From NCBI RefSeq assembly GCF_018130545.1, contig NZ_JAFCKF010000005.1, forward strand, positions 248,001-312,000: a stretch of 64,000 nt of DNA. Reading direction: 5' to 3'. The DNA comes from Bradyrhizobium tropiciagri (GTDB lineage Bacteria; Pseudomonadota; Alphaproteobacteria; Rhizobiales; Xanthobacteraceae). Shown piece after piece: positions 7,681 to 16,663 of the stretch. The number at the start of each line of letters is the position of its first letter. Position 1 is the first letter of the stretch. The translations under genes and the position numbers were made by a program. Under the pieces are notes generated by a model that was given only the letters and a program-made list of their open reading frames with translations, ran no database searches and had not been told where the DNA came from.

Positions 7681-8941
7681 CTCCCGTGATGGTCTTGAAC
7701 CAGTCGAGCGCCTGGTCGGCCTCGCGCTGACGCACCTCTCGCGGCGCGTCGACCGGGCTCGTGGTCACCTCGGCCTCGGCGTATTGATCTTCCTTGGGCT
7801 GGTAGATGCCCGTCAGGGAGAAGGCGTAGCCGGGAGCGACCGTGTTGTAGCAGGCGCCATCGAGCCGTGGTGTCTCCGGCGGCTTGCCCGCAAGTGAATT
7901 CACGATCGCGGCTGCGCAGGCCCGGCCTTGCGCTGCTCCGGCGGAAGCGGATTTCGGAATGCCGCCGGCAATCGCGGCGTCGCCGATGACGTGGATGTTC
8001 GGCACGAGCTTCGAGGCAAAGCTGACCGGATCGATCGGGCACCAGCCGGTGTGGTCGGCGGCACCGGCGATCTCAGCGATACGCCCGGCTCGTTGTGGCG
8101 GAATCACATTGGCGACTGCGGCGGTATAGTTACCGAAGTCGGTGACGATCTCGTTGGTCGCCGGATCGACCGACGTCACGCGGCCGCCCTGCGACAGCGC
8201 GATCCGTTCGATCATGCCGGGATAGAGCTCTGCCCAGGCCTTCTCGAACAGCTTCTGCTGCGAGTAATTGTCCTTGGCGTCGAGCACCAGGATTTTTGAC
8301 TTCGGTTTGTTCACCTTCAGATAATGCGCGATCAGGCTGGCGCGCTCGTAGGGGGCGGGCGGACAGCGCAGCGGCGCAGCCGGCACCGCAATCACCACGA
8401 GGCCGCCATCGTCCATGGCCTCGAGCTGCTTGCGCAGCAGCATGGTCTGCGCGCCGGCCTTCCAGGCATGCGGCATCTTCTCGGCGGTCGCCTCGTCATA
8501 GCCGGGCAGGGCGTCGAAACGCATGTCGATGCCGGGGGCGAGCACAAGCCGGTCGTAGGACAGCGTCGTGCCATCGGTGAGCGTGATGCTGCGCGCCTGC
8601 GCATCGACCTTGCTGGCCGCCTGCGCGGCGACGGTGATGCCGTCGGCCGCAACCTTGTCGTAAGTGAATTGCTGCGCGGAGAGCTCACGCAGGCCCGCGA
8701 TCACCTCGTTGCTGAACGGGCAGGCGGTAAAGGTCTTGTTCGGCTCGATCAGCGCGATCTGGAGTTTGGGATCGAGCCGCCGCAGCGCCCGCGCACAGGC
8801 CGCGCCGCCGAAGCCGCCGCCGATCACCGCGATGCGCGGTGCCGCTTGCGCCAGCGCCGGACGCGCAAGTGCAGCCGCCGCTGCGACGGCAGCGGCGCCA
8901 CGGATCACATCCCTGCGCGTCGGATGACGCGAGACGGCCAT
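7667..8941 (-). CDS. FAD-dependent sulfide dehydrogenase-type flavoprotein (FCSD flavin subunit)
   Basis: A 424-residue periplasmic flavoprotein with a Tat signal (TRRDVIRG) and an Ala-rich hydrophobic stretch. The FAD dinucleotide fold is at VIGGGFGGAACA (about 39-50). Conserved cysteines in FTACPFSNEV, LRCPPAPYER and TGWCPIDP match the flavocytochrome c sulfide dehydrogenase family, where a cysteine pair forms the catalytic disulfide. The family oxidises sulfide or reduced sulfur and passes electrons to a cytochrome c subunit; the nearby SoxX or SoxA may take that role (inference; SoxF is a related Sox accessory). The ATG at 8941 is preferred; a TTG nine bases upstream is possible. Confidence 0.88.
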   Translation of the reverse strand: MAVSRHPTRRDVIRGAAAVAAAAALARPALAQAAPRIAVIGGGFGGAACARALRRLDPKLQIALIEPNKTFTACPFSNEVIAGLRELSAQQFTYDKVAADGITVAAQAASKVDAQARSITLTDGTTLSYDRLVLAPGIDMRFDALPGYDEATAEKMPHAWKAGAQTMLLRKQLEAMDDGGLVVIAVPAAPLRCPPAPYERASLIAHYLKVNKPKSKILVLDAKDNYSQQKLFEKAWAELYPGMIERIALSQGGRVTSVDPATNEIVTDFGNYTAAVANVIPPQRAGRIAEIAGAADHTGWCPIDPVSFASKLVPNIHVIGDAAIAGGIPKSASAGAAQGRACAAAIVNSLAGKPPETPRLDGACYNTVAPGYAFSLTGIYQPKEDQYAEAEVTTSPVDAPREVRQREADQALDWFKTITGDAFG

Positions 8942-8998
8942 GCACGACAATCCGGAAATAAGGAAGCGGCGGCCAGTCGGGCCGCCGCTTCCGGTTGA

Positions 8999-11194
8999 TC
9001 AGGCGAAGGAGATGTTCTGGTTGCGCAGCGGGAAGGAGCGGATGCGCTTTCCCGTCGCGGCGAAATAGGCGTTGAGCACCGCCGGCGCCGCAACGCCGAT
9101 GGTCGGCTCGCCGACGCCGCCCCAGAACCCGCCGCTCGGCACCATCACCGATTCCACCTTCGGCATTTCGTTGATGCGCATCGAGTTGTAGGTGTCGAAA
9201 TTGGTCTGCTCGATGCGGCCGTCCTTCACGGTGCAGCCGCCATAGAACAGTGCGCTGAGGCCGTAGACGAAGGAGCCCGCGATCTGCCGCTCCACCTGCG
9301 CCGGATTGACGACATAGCCGGGATCGGTGGAGGCGACGATGCGATGCACCTTGATCTTGCTGCCGTCGGTCACCGAGATCTCGGCGGCGCCGGCAACATA
9401 GCTGCCATAGCCCATCACCTGCGCGATTCCGCGATAGACGCCCTGCGGTGCCGGCGTGCCCCAGCCGATCTTCTCGGCCACGGCATTGAGCACGGCGAGA
9501 TGCTTGGGGTGCTTGCCCATCAGCTTGCGGCGGAATTCGAGCGGGTCCTGGCCTGCAGCCTGGGCCAGCTCGTCTATGAAGCATTCCATGTAGATCGCGT
9601 TGTGATTGACGTTGACGCCGCGCCAGAAGCCCGGCGGCACATGCGGATTGCGCATCGCATGCTCGACCAGCAGGTTCGGTACCGAATAGCCGATCGCAGC
9701 CTCGCCGGATTGCGCGACGCCCTGGAATGCGGCGGGGTCCATGCCATTCTGCAGCGCTTCGGGGCGTACCGAGAACAGGATGGATTGACCCGACAGCCGG
9801 TAGTGCAACGCGACCAGATTGTTGTCGGCATCGAACGCGCCGGTCAGCTTGCACTGCGTGATCGGGTGATACTTGCCGTGCTGCATGTCCTCTTCGCGCG
9901 ACCACAATAGCTTGATCGGCGTGCCCGGCATCTGCTTGGCGATCGCCACCGCCTGCCGCACATAGTCGGTCATGCCGCGCCGGCCGAAGCCGCCGCCGAG
10001 CATCAGCTTGTGCACGTCGACCTTGTCGGCCGGCAGGCCGGAAGCTTCGAGCGCCGCCGCGAACGCCGCCTCGCCATTCTGCGTGCCGCACCACACCTCG
10101 CATTTGTCCGGCGTGTAGAGCACGGTGGCGTTCATCGGCTCCATCGTGGCGTGGTTCTGGTAGGGGTAGCTGTAGACAGCTTCCACCTTCTTGGCCGCGC
10201 CTGCGATCGCAGCCTTGGCGTCGCCATTCTGGTTACCGACATAGGCCGGCTGGGCATTGTCGAGCCCTTCGGCCAGCCATTTCGCGATCGTCTCGCTGGA
10301 GACTTTTGCGTTGTCGCCTTCGTCCCAGACGATCGGCAGCGCGTCGAGCGCAGTCTTGGCGTGCCACCAGGTGTCGGCGACGACGGCAACGGCGCTGTCG
10401 CCGACCGGCACCACCTTCTTGACGCCCTTCATGCCGGCGATCTTGGCTTCGTCAAAGCTCTTCACCTTGCCGCCGAACACCGGGCAGTCCTTGATCGCGG
10501 CGTTCAGCATGCCCGGCAGTTTGACGTCGATGCCGTAGATCATCTTGCCGGTGGTCTTGTCGACGGTGTCGAGACGCTTCAGGCCTTTGCCGGCGATGGT
10601 CCAGTCCTTCGGGTCCTTCAGCTTGACGTCGGCCGGCGGCTCGAGCTTGGCGGCCGCTTCCGCGACCTTGCCGTAGGTCGTCGTCCTGCCTGACGGCGTA
10701 TGGGTGATGACGCCGTTGGAGACCTTGCACTCCGCGGGCGGCACCTTCCACTCATTGGCCGCGGCCTGGATCAGCATCACGCGCGCAGTGGCGCCGCCCT
10801 TGCGGACATAGTCCTGCGAGGTGCGGATGCCGCGGCTGCCCCCGGTGGAAAAATCGCCCCAGGCGCGCTTGCGGGCGACGCTCTGGCCGGGCGTCGGATA
10901 TTCGGTGGTGACCTTCGACCAGTCGCATTCCAGTTCTTCGGCGACGAGCTGGGCGAGGCCGGTGAGCGTGCCCTGGCCCATTTCGGAGCGGGCGATGCGG
11001 ATCACCACGGTGTCGTCGGGCCGGATCACGACCCAAGCGTTGACTTCAGGCGTGTTGACCTCAGGTGCACCGTCGGCTGCGCGGACCACGGAGGGGCCAC
11101 CAAACGGAAGATCGAGGCCGAGCGCGAGGCCGGCGGTTGCCGTACCGATCACGAAGGCGCGGCGATTGAGCTTTGGCATCACGTGCTGATTCAT
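8999..11194 (-). CDS. Xanthine dehydrogenase-family molybdopterin-binding subunit (IorB-like)
   Basis: A 731-residue exported molybdenum hydroxylase large subunit. A Tat signal (LNRRAFVIGTATAG) begins near residue 9. Molybdenum-site signatures include GGGFGRR and the catalytic glutamate region GGVGEPTIGVAAP near the C terminus. The relatives are isoquinoline 1-oxidoreductase beta subunits and membrane-associated aldehyde dehydrogenases, which lack the FAD subunit and pass electrons to cytochrome c. Its partner is the 2Fe-2S subunit 10 bases upstream. The start at 11194 is set by a GAGGAG ribosome site. Its position ahead of Sox genes is unusual; the substrate (aldehyde, heterocycle or a sulfur compound) is unknown. 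Confidence 0.9.
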   Translation of the reverse strand: MNQHVMPKLNRRAFVIGTATAGLALGLDLPFGGPSVVRAADGAPEVNTPEVNAWVVIRPDDTVVIRIARSEMGQGTLTGLAQLVAEELECDWSKVTTEYPTPGQSVARKRAWGDFSTGGSRGIRTSQDYVRKGGATARVMLIQAAANEWKVPPAECKVSNGVITHTPSGRTTTYGKVAEAAAKLEPPADVKLKDPKDWTIAGKGLKRLDTVDKTTGKMIYGIDVKLPGMLNAAIKDCPVFGGKVKSFDEAKIAGMKGVKKVVPVGDSAVAVVADTWWHAKTALDALPIVWDEGDNAKVSSETIAKWLAEGLDNAQPAYVGNQNGDAKAAIAGAAKKVEAVYSYPYQNHATMEPMNATVLYTPDKCEVWCGTQNGEAAFAAALEASGLPADKVDVHKLMLGGGFGRRGMTDYVRQAVAIAKQMPGTPIKLLWSREEDMQHGKYHPITQCKLTGAFDADNNLVALHYRLSGQSILFSVRPEALQNGMDPAAFQGVAQSGEAAIGYSVPNLLVEHAMRNPHVPPGFWRGVNVNHNAIYMECFIDELAQAAGQDPLEFRRKLMGKHPKHLAVLNAVAEKIGWGTPAPQGVYRGIAQVMGYGSYVAGAAEISVTDGSKIKVHRIVASTDPGYVVNPAQVERQIAGSFVYGLSALFYGGCTVKDGRIEQTNFDTYNSMRINEMPKVESVMVPSGGFWGGVGEPTIGVAAPAVLNAYFAATGKRIRSFPLRNQNISFA

Positions 11195-11204
11195 GGCTGC
11201 CTCC

Positions 11205-11654
11205 TCACGCGTTCGCGGCAGCATGGATCGCCTCGCGCACCTGCTGGAAGGTGCCGCAGCGGCAGATATTGGTGATGGCGTCGTTGATGTCGCTGTCGTT
11301 CGGCTTCGGGTTCTCTTTCAGCAGCGCCGCGACGGCCATGATCATGCCGCTCTGGCAATAGCCGCATTGCGGCACGTCGTTCGCGATCCAGGCGAGCTGC
11401 ACCTTGTGCATCACGCCGTTGACCTCGAGACCCTCGATGGTGGTGATTTCCTTGCCGGCCGCTTCGCTGACCGTGACGCCGCAGGAGCGCATCGCGACGC
11501 CGTCGATATGCACGGTGCAGGCGCCGCATTGTGCGATGCCGCAGCCGTACTTGGTCCCCGTCAGTCCGACATTCTCTCTGATCGCCCAGAGCAGTGGGGT
11601 GTCGTCCTCGACGTCTACTGTGATTGTCTTGCCGTTGATTTTGAGGTTTGCCAT
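11205..11654 (-). CDS. (2Fe-2S)-binding subunit of molybdenum hydroxylase (IorA-like)
   Basis: A 149-residue protein with both expected cluster domains. The plant-type N-terminal cluster ligands are in [17 protein letters not shown] plus RSC, and the C-terminal all-helical domain has QCGYCQSGM and ICRCGTF. This matches the small subunit of two-subunit xanthine-oxidase-family enzymes. It has no signal peptide and probably travels with the Tat-targeted large subunit. It is the first gene of the seven-gene operon that continues to soxA, so the operon promoter should lie in the 150 bases between it and the MFS gene at 11807. No FAD subunit is encoded, which fits electron transfer to a cytochrome. 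Confidence 0.93.
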   Translation of the reverse strand: MANLKINGKTITVDVEDDTPLLWAIRENVGLTGTKYGCGIAQCGACTVHIDGVAMRSCGVTVSEAAGKEITTIEGLEVNGVMHKVQLAWIANDVPQCGYCQSGMIMAVAALLKENPKPNDSDINDAITNICRCGTFQQVREAIHAAANA

Positions 11655-11806
11655 CGCGATCCCCTGAATGGTCCAATCCTCCGATTGGACTCCGATGCGA
11701 TGTTGGCCCTGAAACTGGAACGTTTCAAATCAAGAAAACGCGTTTGCAGCGCGGAAGAAAGTCGATCGCGCGGTGTTTGGTCACGCCCTCGCGCGCGACA
11801 TGCCTG

Positions 11807-13204
11807 TCATGTCTTTTGCGGTGAGGCAACCGCGAGGCGCAGGAAGCTCATGACGCTGCCGAGCGCGGCAAATCCGGCACCCAGCGCCAGGGCCACGGTG
11901 GCGCCCTCGCGGTCGGCCAATGCGAAGCAGAGCGCAGCGAGGGCGGCGCCGGTGGTCTGCCCGGTCAGCCGCGCGGTCGCGACGATGCCGCTGGCGCTGC
12001 CGCTGCGATGCGACGGCGCGCTCGACATGATCGCCTTCATGTTGGGGGTCTGGAAGAAGCCGAAGCCGATGCCGCAGATCATCGTGCGCCAGACGATGTT
12101 GGCGACGCTGGGCTCCGTCGGCAGCGTGGCGAGCAGCACCATACCGAGCCCCAGCAGCAGCATGCCGATGCCGCCGAGGATGCCGGCCGGATAGCGATCC
12201 GACAGCCGGCCGCCGATCGGCGCCATGAAGGCGACCACCAGCGGCCACGGCGTCATGAAGAAGCCGGTCTCGACCTGCGAGCGGTGCAGGATGTCCTCGA
12301 AGTAGAATGGCAGCGACACGAAGGCGAGGCCCTGCACAGCGAATGAGCAGACCGCGGTCGCGGCCGACAGCGCGAAGATCGGCCGGCGGAACAGGTCGAT
12401 CGGCAGCATCGGCGCCGGGTGATCGGCATGCCGCCGGGTCAGGATCCAGCCCAACAGCAACGCGCCGACAAGCTCCGCGATGACCAGCGCAGGCGCGGCC
12501 TTGTGGGCGGCACTGCCGATGCCGATGATGAACAGGCCGAGGCAGGCGCAGGCGAGCGCCGCGCCGGTGAAGTCGAAGGCGTGGGTGGCGCGCGGCGTCT
12601 TCGGCAACGTCTTCATGCCGATCAGCACAGCGATGACGCCAAAGGGAATGTTCACGGCGAACAGCCAGGGCCAGGTCCCGAGCGCGAGGATGCCGGAAGC
12701 GATCGTCGGCCCGAGCGTAAAGGCGGTCGCGACCACGAGTGCATTGTGCCCGAAGCCGCGGCCGTGCATCCGGCTCGGATAGACGAACCGCACCAGCGCG
12801 GTATTGACGCTCATCAGGCCGCTGGCGCCGAGACCCTGTAGCGTCCGCGCGACCAACAGGCTCGGTAGCGACCATGCTAGCGCGCAGCCAAGTGACGCCA
12901 ACGTGAACAGCAGCAGGCCACCGAGATAGATTCGCTGGTGGCCGACGATCTCGCCGAGCGCGCCGAGCGGCAGCAAGGTTGCGACCAGGGCGATCTGATA
13001 GACGTTGACGACCCAGACCACTTCCGCAGGGCTGACATGCAGATCGCTGGCGATCGCCGGCAGCGCGATATTGGCGATCGCGGTGTCGAGCGAGGCCATC
13101 GCCAGCGCCGTGAAGATCGCGGCCACCGCCCAGCGCCGGGTCTCCCAGGGCAATCCATCGGTGATCGGCGCCGCTGCCGCGGTGGTCGGGGTCTTCTCGA
13201 GCAT
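11807..13204 (-). CDS. MFS transporter, DHA2 (14-TM drug:H+ antiporter) type
   Basis: A 465-residue inner-membrane protein with about 14 hydrophobic segments. The DHA2-type motif A region (LGALGEIVGHQRIYLGG) and the first-helix pattern ALAMASLDTAIANIALPAIA place it near EmrB/QacA/SmvA multidrug exporters. It is likely a proton-driven exporter of toxic organic cations or antiseptic-type compounds (family knowledge). It is on the same strand as the Mo/Sox operon but lies 152 bases upstream of it, and there is no adjacent TetR gene. Substrate unknown. Confidence 0.88.
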   Translation of the reverse strand: MLEKTPTTAAAAPITDGLPWETRRWAVAAIFTALAMASLDTAIANIALPAIASDLHVSPAEVVWVVNVYQIALVATLLPLGALGEIVGHQRIYLGGLLLFTLASLGCALAWSLPSLLVARTLQGLGASGLMSVNTALVRFVYPSRMHGRGFGHNALVVATAFTLGPTIASGILALGTWPWLFAVNIPFGVIAVLIGMKTLPKTPRATHAFDFTGAALACACLGLFIIGIGSAAHKAAPALVIAELVGALLLGWILTRRHADHPAPMLPIDLFRRPIFALSAATAVCSFAVQGLAFVSLPFYFEDILHRSQVETGFFMTPWPLVVAFMAPIGGRLSDRYPAGILGGIGMLLLGLGMVLLATLPTEPSVANIVWRTMICGIGFGFFQTPNMKAIMSSAPSHRSGSASGIVATARLTGQTTGAALAALCFALADREGATVALALGAGFAALGSVMSFLRLAVASPQKT

Positions 13205-13822
13205 GCCTGAAAATGTCTCCAGGCCGCCATGTACTACGCCGTTTTCCCGTTCCCCAGTCGCGCCATTGCATGATGCGTATGCGAAGTGGCCTTGCCGGGG
13301 CGCGCCGGCAGCTTGTGGCCAGGGGCGGTCGCGGCGGAAGGACGATTCATGTCGCGAGATGCGAGACTACGTCCCCACCCAAGCCCGTCAGCGTCCGGCT
13401 CGATCGGGCGATCCAGTACGCCGCGGCCGCTCGGCTCAAGCACTGCTGTCTCTGGAATACTGGATCACCCGATTTCGCGGGTGATGACGCCGCCTGATTG
13501 AGATGATGAATCGAGACCCGTCCTCATTGTCGTCCCTGCGAAAGCAGGGACCCATAACCACAAATGGTCATTGTTGAACGAAGCTGGGACGACGAGTCCC
13601 GTTCACAACAACCGCCGCGGCATATGGGTCCCTGCTTTCGCAGGGACGACAGCGGTGGGGGCGGCGCGTGAGCGCGATCATTCCGAATTCATGTTCCCGC
13701 AATGTGTCACACAACCGCACGCAGGCGACTTTCGGATAGCTTGCGTCACAGTCGCGATCGACTACGCTTGGCATACGAGCAGGCGCGACGTCAGATCGCG
13801 CCGCAACTAGGGGAAGCGCGCA
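13205..13822. other. Intergenic region, 618 bp, divergent promoters and a repeat
   Basis: This region separates the MFS gene (minus) from the iron-type permease gene (plus). It should hold both promoters. The only clear structure is the 29-base inverted repeat at 13528-13651. Short open frames here have no ribosome sites or recognisable products. Confidence 0.7.
13528..13651. repeat. 29-bp perfect inverted repeat pair (REP-like family B)
   Basis: The arms 13528-13556 and 13623-13651 are perfect reverse complements flanking a 66-base spacer. Each arm is itself a hairpin, GTCCCTGC-GAAA-GCAGGGAC, with a GNRA-type tetraloop on one strand. This nested structure is typical of dispersed palindromic elements and I recall it as common in Bradyrhizobium intergenic DNA. 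No transposase is encoded between the arms. Confidence 0.85.
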
Positions 13823-15598
13823 TTGCACGGACCGAGCGACCGGCGCAGCGAAGCCATGCGAAGCGCCGGCGAGGGAAGCCGGCGCCGCACGCTCACCGGT
13901 CTCTGGGTCGCAACGTTGCTGGCGATCCTCACCTTCCTGGTGATCTATCCCGTCTTCATGCTGCTGCTCGGCGCGCTCACCGACACCAATCCGGTGGTCG
14001 ACGGCATCCGTCTCAGCCTGAGTCACCTGTCGATCGCCAATTTCCTCGCGGTGCTGGCCAATCCGAATGTCGGCGAAGCGCTGCTCAATACGCTGATCGC
14101 CTGCGGCGGCGGCACGCTGATCGCGGTCGTGATCGGGCTCTTGTTCTCCTGGATCGTGGTTCGCACCAATACGCCGTTCAAAGGCTTCATCGCCGCGGCC
14201 AGCATCCTGCCGCTGTTCGCCCCGCCGCTGGTGGCCGGCGTCGCCTGGGCCATCCTCGGCTCGCCGAAGACCGGCCTGATCAACACGATGTTCAAGTGGA
14301 TGGGATCGGACCTGCGCATCGATCTCTATTCGATGTGGGGCCTGGTGTTCGTGTTCGGCATCTACTACGCGCCTTATGTCTACATGTTCACCTCCTCGGC
14401 GTTGCGTAACATGGACCCGAGCCTGGAGGAGGCCGCGGAAATCTCGGGCGCCAGTGCGTTCGCGACGCTGTTCACGGTCACGTTCCCGCTGATCATGCCG
14501 GCGATCGTCTCGGGCATGCTGCTGTCGTTCATCGTGATGCTCGGCATCTACGGCATCCCGGCCGTGCTCGGCGCGCCGACCAATTTGAGCGTGCTCACGA
14601 CCTATATCTTCAAGCTCACCAACTGGTCGCCGCCGCTCTACAACACCGCCGCCGCGGTCGCGATCATCCTGATGGTGGTCACGGGGCTCTTGGTCTATCT
14701 GCAGCAGAAGCTGCTCAGCGGGCGCAGCTACACGACCGTCGCCGGCAAGGCGTTCCGGCCGCGCAGCCTCGATCTCGGGCCGTGGCGCTGGTTGACCTTC
14801 GCCGTCGGTGTCATCTATCTCCTCATCGTGGTGGTGCTGCCGTCGCTGGCGCTGATCGTCGCGGCGTTCCGCAAGTTCATGTTCATCCGCGACGCCGCTG
14901 CTCTCTTCGACATGCGGCAATACTCGCTGATGCATTTCGAGAGTATCTTCGACAATCCGCTGACCTTGAAGTCGATCTACAACGCGCTCGAGGTCGGAAT
15001 CATCACGGCGGTTGTCGGTGGCGCGCTCGCCTTTGCGATCGGCTACACCATCCATCGCACCCGCGTCGCCGGGCGCGGCGCCATCGACCTGATCTCGACG
15101 CTGCCGGTCGCGATTCCCGGGCTCGTGGTCGGCGTGGCCTATCTCTGGGCCTGGATCGGCGTGCCCGGCGGGCTCTACGGCACGATCTGGATTCTGGCGC
15201 TCGCCTTCATCGCGCGCTTCATGCCCGACACGGTGAAGGCGCTGTCGACCTCGTTCCTGCAGATCCATCGCGAGCTCGAGGAGGCCGCCTGGGTTTGCGG
15301 CCGCGGCATGCTCGGCACCATCACGTCGATCGTGCTGCCGCTGGCGCGGCCGGGCGTGCTGGCGTCAATGACGCTGCTGTTCGTGCTGGCGATCCGCGAG
15401 CTCGGCTCGTCGTTGTTTCTCTACACCAGCAACACCATGGTGATGTCGGTGCTGCTGCTCGACTATTACGAGGGCGGCAATATCGGAAAGACCGCGGCCT
15501 TCAGCCTGGTGCAGACCGTGCTGCTTGGTGTCCTGATCGGCGGCGCCAACTGGCTGTCGCGCGGGGCGGCGCAAGGCAACGTGGCGCGGACCGGATAA
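13823..15598 (+). CDS. Fe(III)-type ABC transporter permease, two-domain (FbpB/AfuB-like)
   Basis: A 591-residue membrane protein made of two tandem BPD-type permease domains (about 40-300 and 330-580) with roughly 12 membrane segments. Each half has an EAA loop: EEAAEISGASAFATLFTVTFPL in the first and LEEAAWVCGRGMLGTITSIVLPL in the second (quoted as short adjacent motifs). The fused arrangement is the FbpB/ThiP style. The TTG at 13823 has a good AGGGGAAG site upstream; the ATG at 13856 is the alternative. With the binding protein and ATPase that follow it forms a complete importer for ferric iron or a related anion such as an organophosphonate. Confidence 0.88.
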   Translation: MHGPSDRRSEAMRSAGEGSRRRTLTGLWVATLLAILTFLVIYPVFMLLLGALTDTNPVVDGIRLSLSHLSIANFLAVLANPNVGEALLNTLIACGGGTLIAVVIGLLFSWIVVRTNTPFKGFIAAASILPLFAPPLVAGVAWAILGSPKTGLINTMFKWMGSDLRIDLYSMWGLVFVFGIYYAPYVYMFTSSALRNMDPSLEEAAEISGASAFATLFTVTFPLIMPAIVSGMLLSFIVMLGIYGIPAVLGAPTNLSVLTTYIFKLTNWSPPLYNTAAAVAIILMVVTGLLVYLQQKLLSGRSYTTVAGKAFRPRSLDLGPWRWLTFAVGVIYLLIVVVLPSLALIVAAFRKFMFIRDAAALFDMRQYSLMHFESIFDNPLTLKSIYNALEVGIITAVVGGALAFAIGYTIHRTRVAGRGAIDLISTLPVAIPGLVVGVAYLWAWIGVPGGLYGTIWILALAFIARFMPDTVKALSTSFLQIHRELEEAAWVCGRGMLGTITSIVLPLARPGVLASMTLLFVLAIRELGSSLFLYTSNTMVMSVLLLDYYEGGNIGKTAAFSLVQTVLLGVLIGGANWLSRGAAQGNVARTG

Positions 15599-15622
15599 TA
15601 GTAAATGAGGGAGGGATGGGCG

Positions 15623-16648
15623 ATGGATAGACGAACCTTCACCACAATGGCCTTGACGGGCGTTGCAGCGCTTGCGCTGGCACCGGCCGCGCGGGCACAG
15701 GAATTCGGATCGGCAGAGCTGATCGCGGCGGCCAAGGCCGAAGGCAAGCTCGTGTTCTACACCGCGAACTTCGCCGAGATCGAGCAGCAGGTGATCAAGG
15801 CTTTCAACAAGCGCTTTCCCGAGATCAACGTCGAAATGGTCCGCGCGCCCGGTGGCCAGCTCATCACCCGTGTGAAAACGGAGGCCGCTGCCGGCAAGCT
15901 GATCGCTGATGTCGTCGACCACTCCGATCGCGCGCTGATGCAGCCGCTCGAGGATCTGTTCCAGGACTACGCGCCGCCGAATGCGGCCGACTACAGCAAG
16001 GACGCGCTGATCTCGCCGAAGCTTTGGCCGCGCGCCACGATCGCATGGTCGATCGGCTACAACACCGAGCTTGTGAAGGACCCACCGAAATCCTGGATGG
16101 ATCTGACCAAGCCGCAATATGACAAGCTGATCGGGCAGGTGTTCGCGCAGTCCGGCGGCACCACGTGGACGCGGATCATGTTCGAGCGCCAGGTGCTCGG
16201 TGAGGATTACTGGGCCAAGCAGGCCGCGACCCACCCCGTGCTATATCCCTCCGGCGCGCCGACGGCCGATGCGCTGGTGCGCGGCGAGATCGCGATCGCG
16301 CCGCTGCTCTACAACGTGATCTACCAGAAGAAGAAGGACGGCGCGCCGATCGAGATCTTCTTTCCGCCGGAGGGATCTCCGGTAAATCCCTATGCAAGCG
16401 GCATTCCGAAGACGGCAGCGCATCCCAATGCGGCAAAACTGTTTTTGAACTGGTGTCTGTCGAAGGAAGGACAGACCTTCATGATCAAGGAACTCGGCAA
16501 TCTCACCTCCTTGAAGGATCCGCCGGCATATCCGGAGGGGTTCGATCCCAAGGTGGTCAAGCTCTGGTACCCGAAGTTCGACGAGTATGTGAAGCTGCAT
16601 GCGGCGTGGGTGGCGGAGTGGGACAAGACGTTCGGTTACCGGCAATAG
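15623..16648 (+). CDS. Fe(III)-type ABC transporter substrate-binding protein
   Basis: A 341-residue periplasmic binding protein of the FbpA/AfuA/PotD-like class. A signal peptide covers residues 1-25 (MDRRTFTTMALTG, ending in RAQ). The mature N terminus runs EFGSAELIAAAKAEGKLVFYTA, typical of the group. The start is decided by the GGAGGGATGG ribosome site 5 to 13 bases before the ATG at 15623. The C-terminal NWCLSKEGQ and LTSLKDPPAYPEG segments are common in this family. Tyrosine ligands for ferric iron cannot be assigned confidently, so the cargo could be iron or an organic anion. Confidence 0.88.
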   Translation: MDRRTFTTMALTGVAALALAPAARAQEFGSAELIAAAKAEGKLVFYTANFAEIEQQVIKAFNKRFPEINVEMVRAPGGQLITRVKTEAAAGKLIADVVDHSDRALMQPLEDLFQDYAPPNAADYSKDALISPKLWPRATIAWSIGYNTELVKDPPKSWMDLTKPQYDKLIGQVFAQSGGTTWTRIMFERQVLGEDYWAKQAATHPVLYPSGAPTADALVRGEIAIAPLLYNVIYQKKKDGAPIEIFFPPEGSPVNPYASGIPKTAAHPNAAKLFLNWCLSKEGQTFMIKELGNLTSLKDPPAYPEGFDPKVVKLWYPKFDEYVKLHAAWVAEWDKTFGYRQ

Positions 16649-16663
16649 GCGGCGAGGCAGGCG

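Noticed and set aside
5661-8941. A complete thiosulfate-oxidising Sox locus
   Set aside because: SoxB and SoxCD are missing and the SoxY arm is not GGCGG.
13205-13822. An insertion sequence or small genes between the arms of the 29-bp repeat
   Set aside because: There is no transposase frame, only 66 bases between the arms, and no target-site duplication that I can see.
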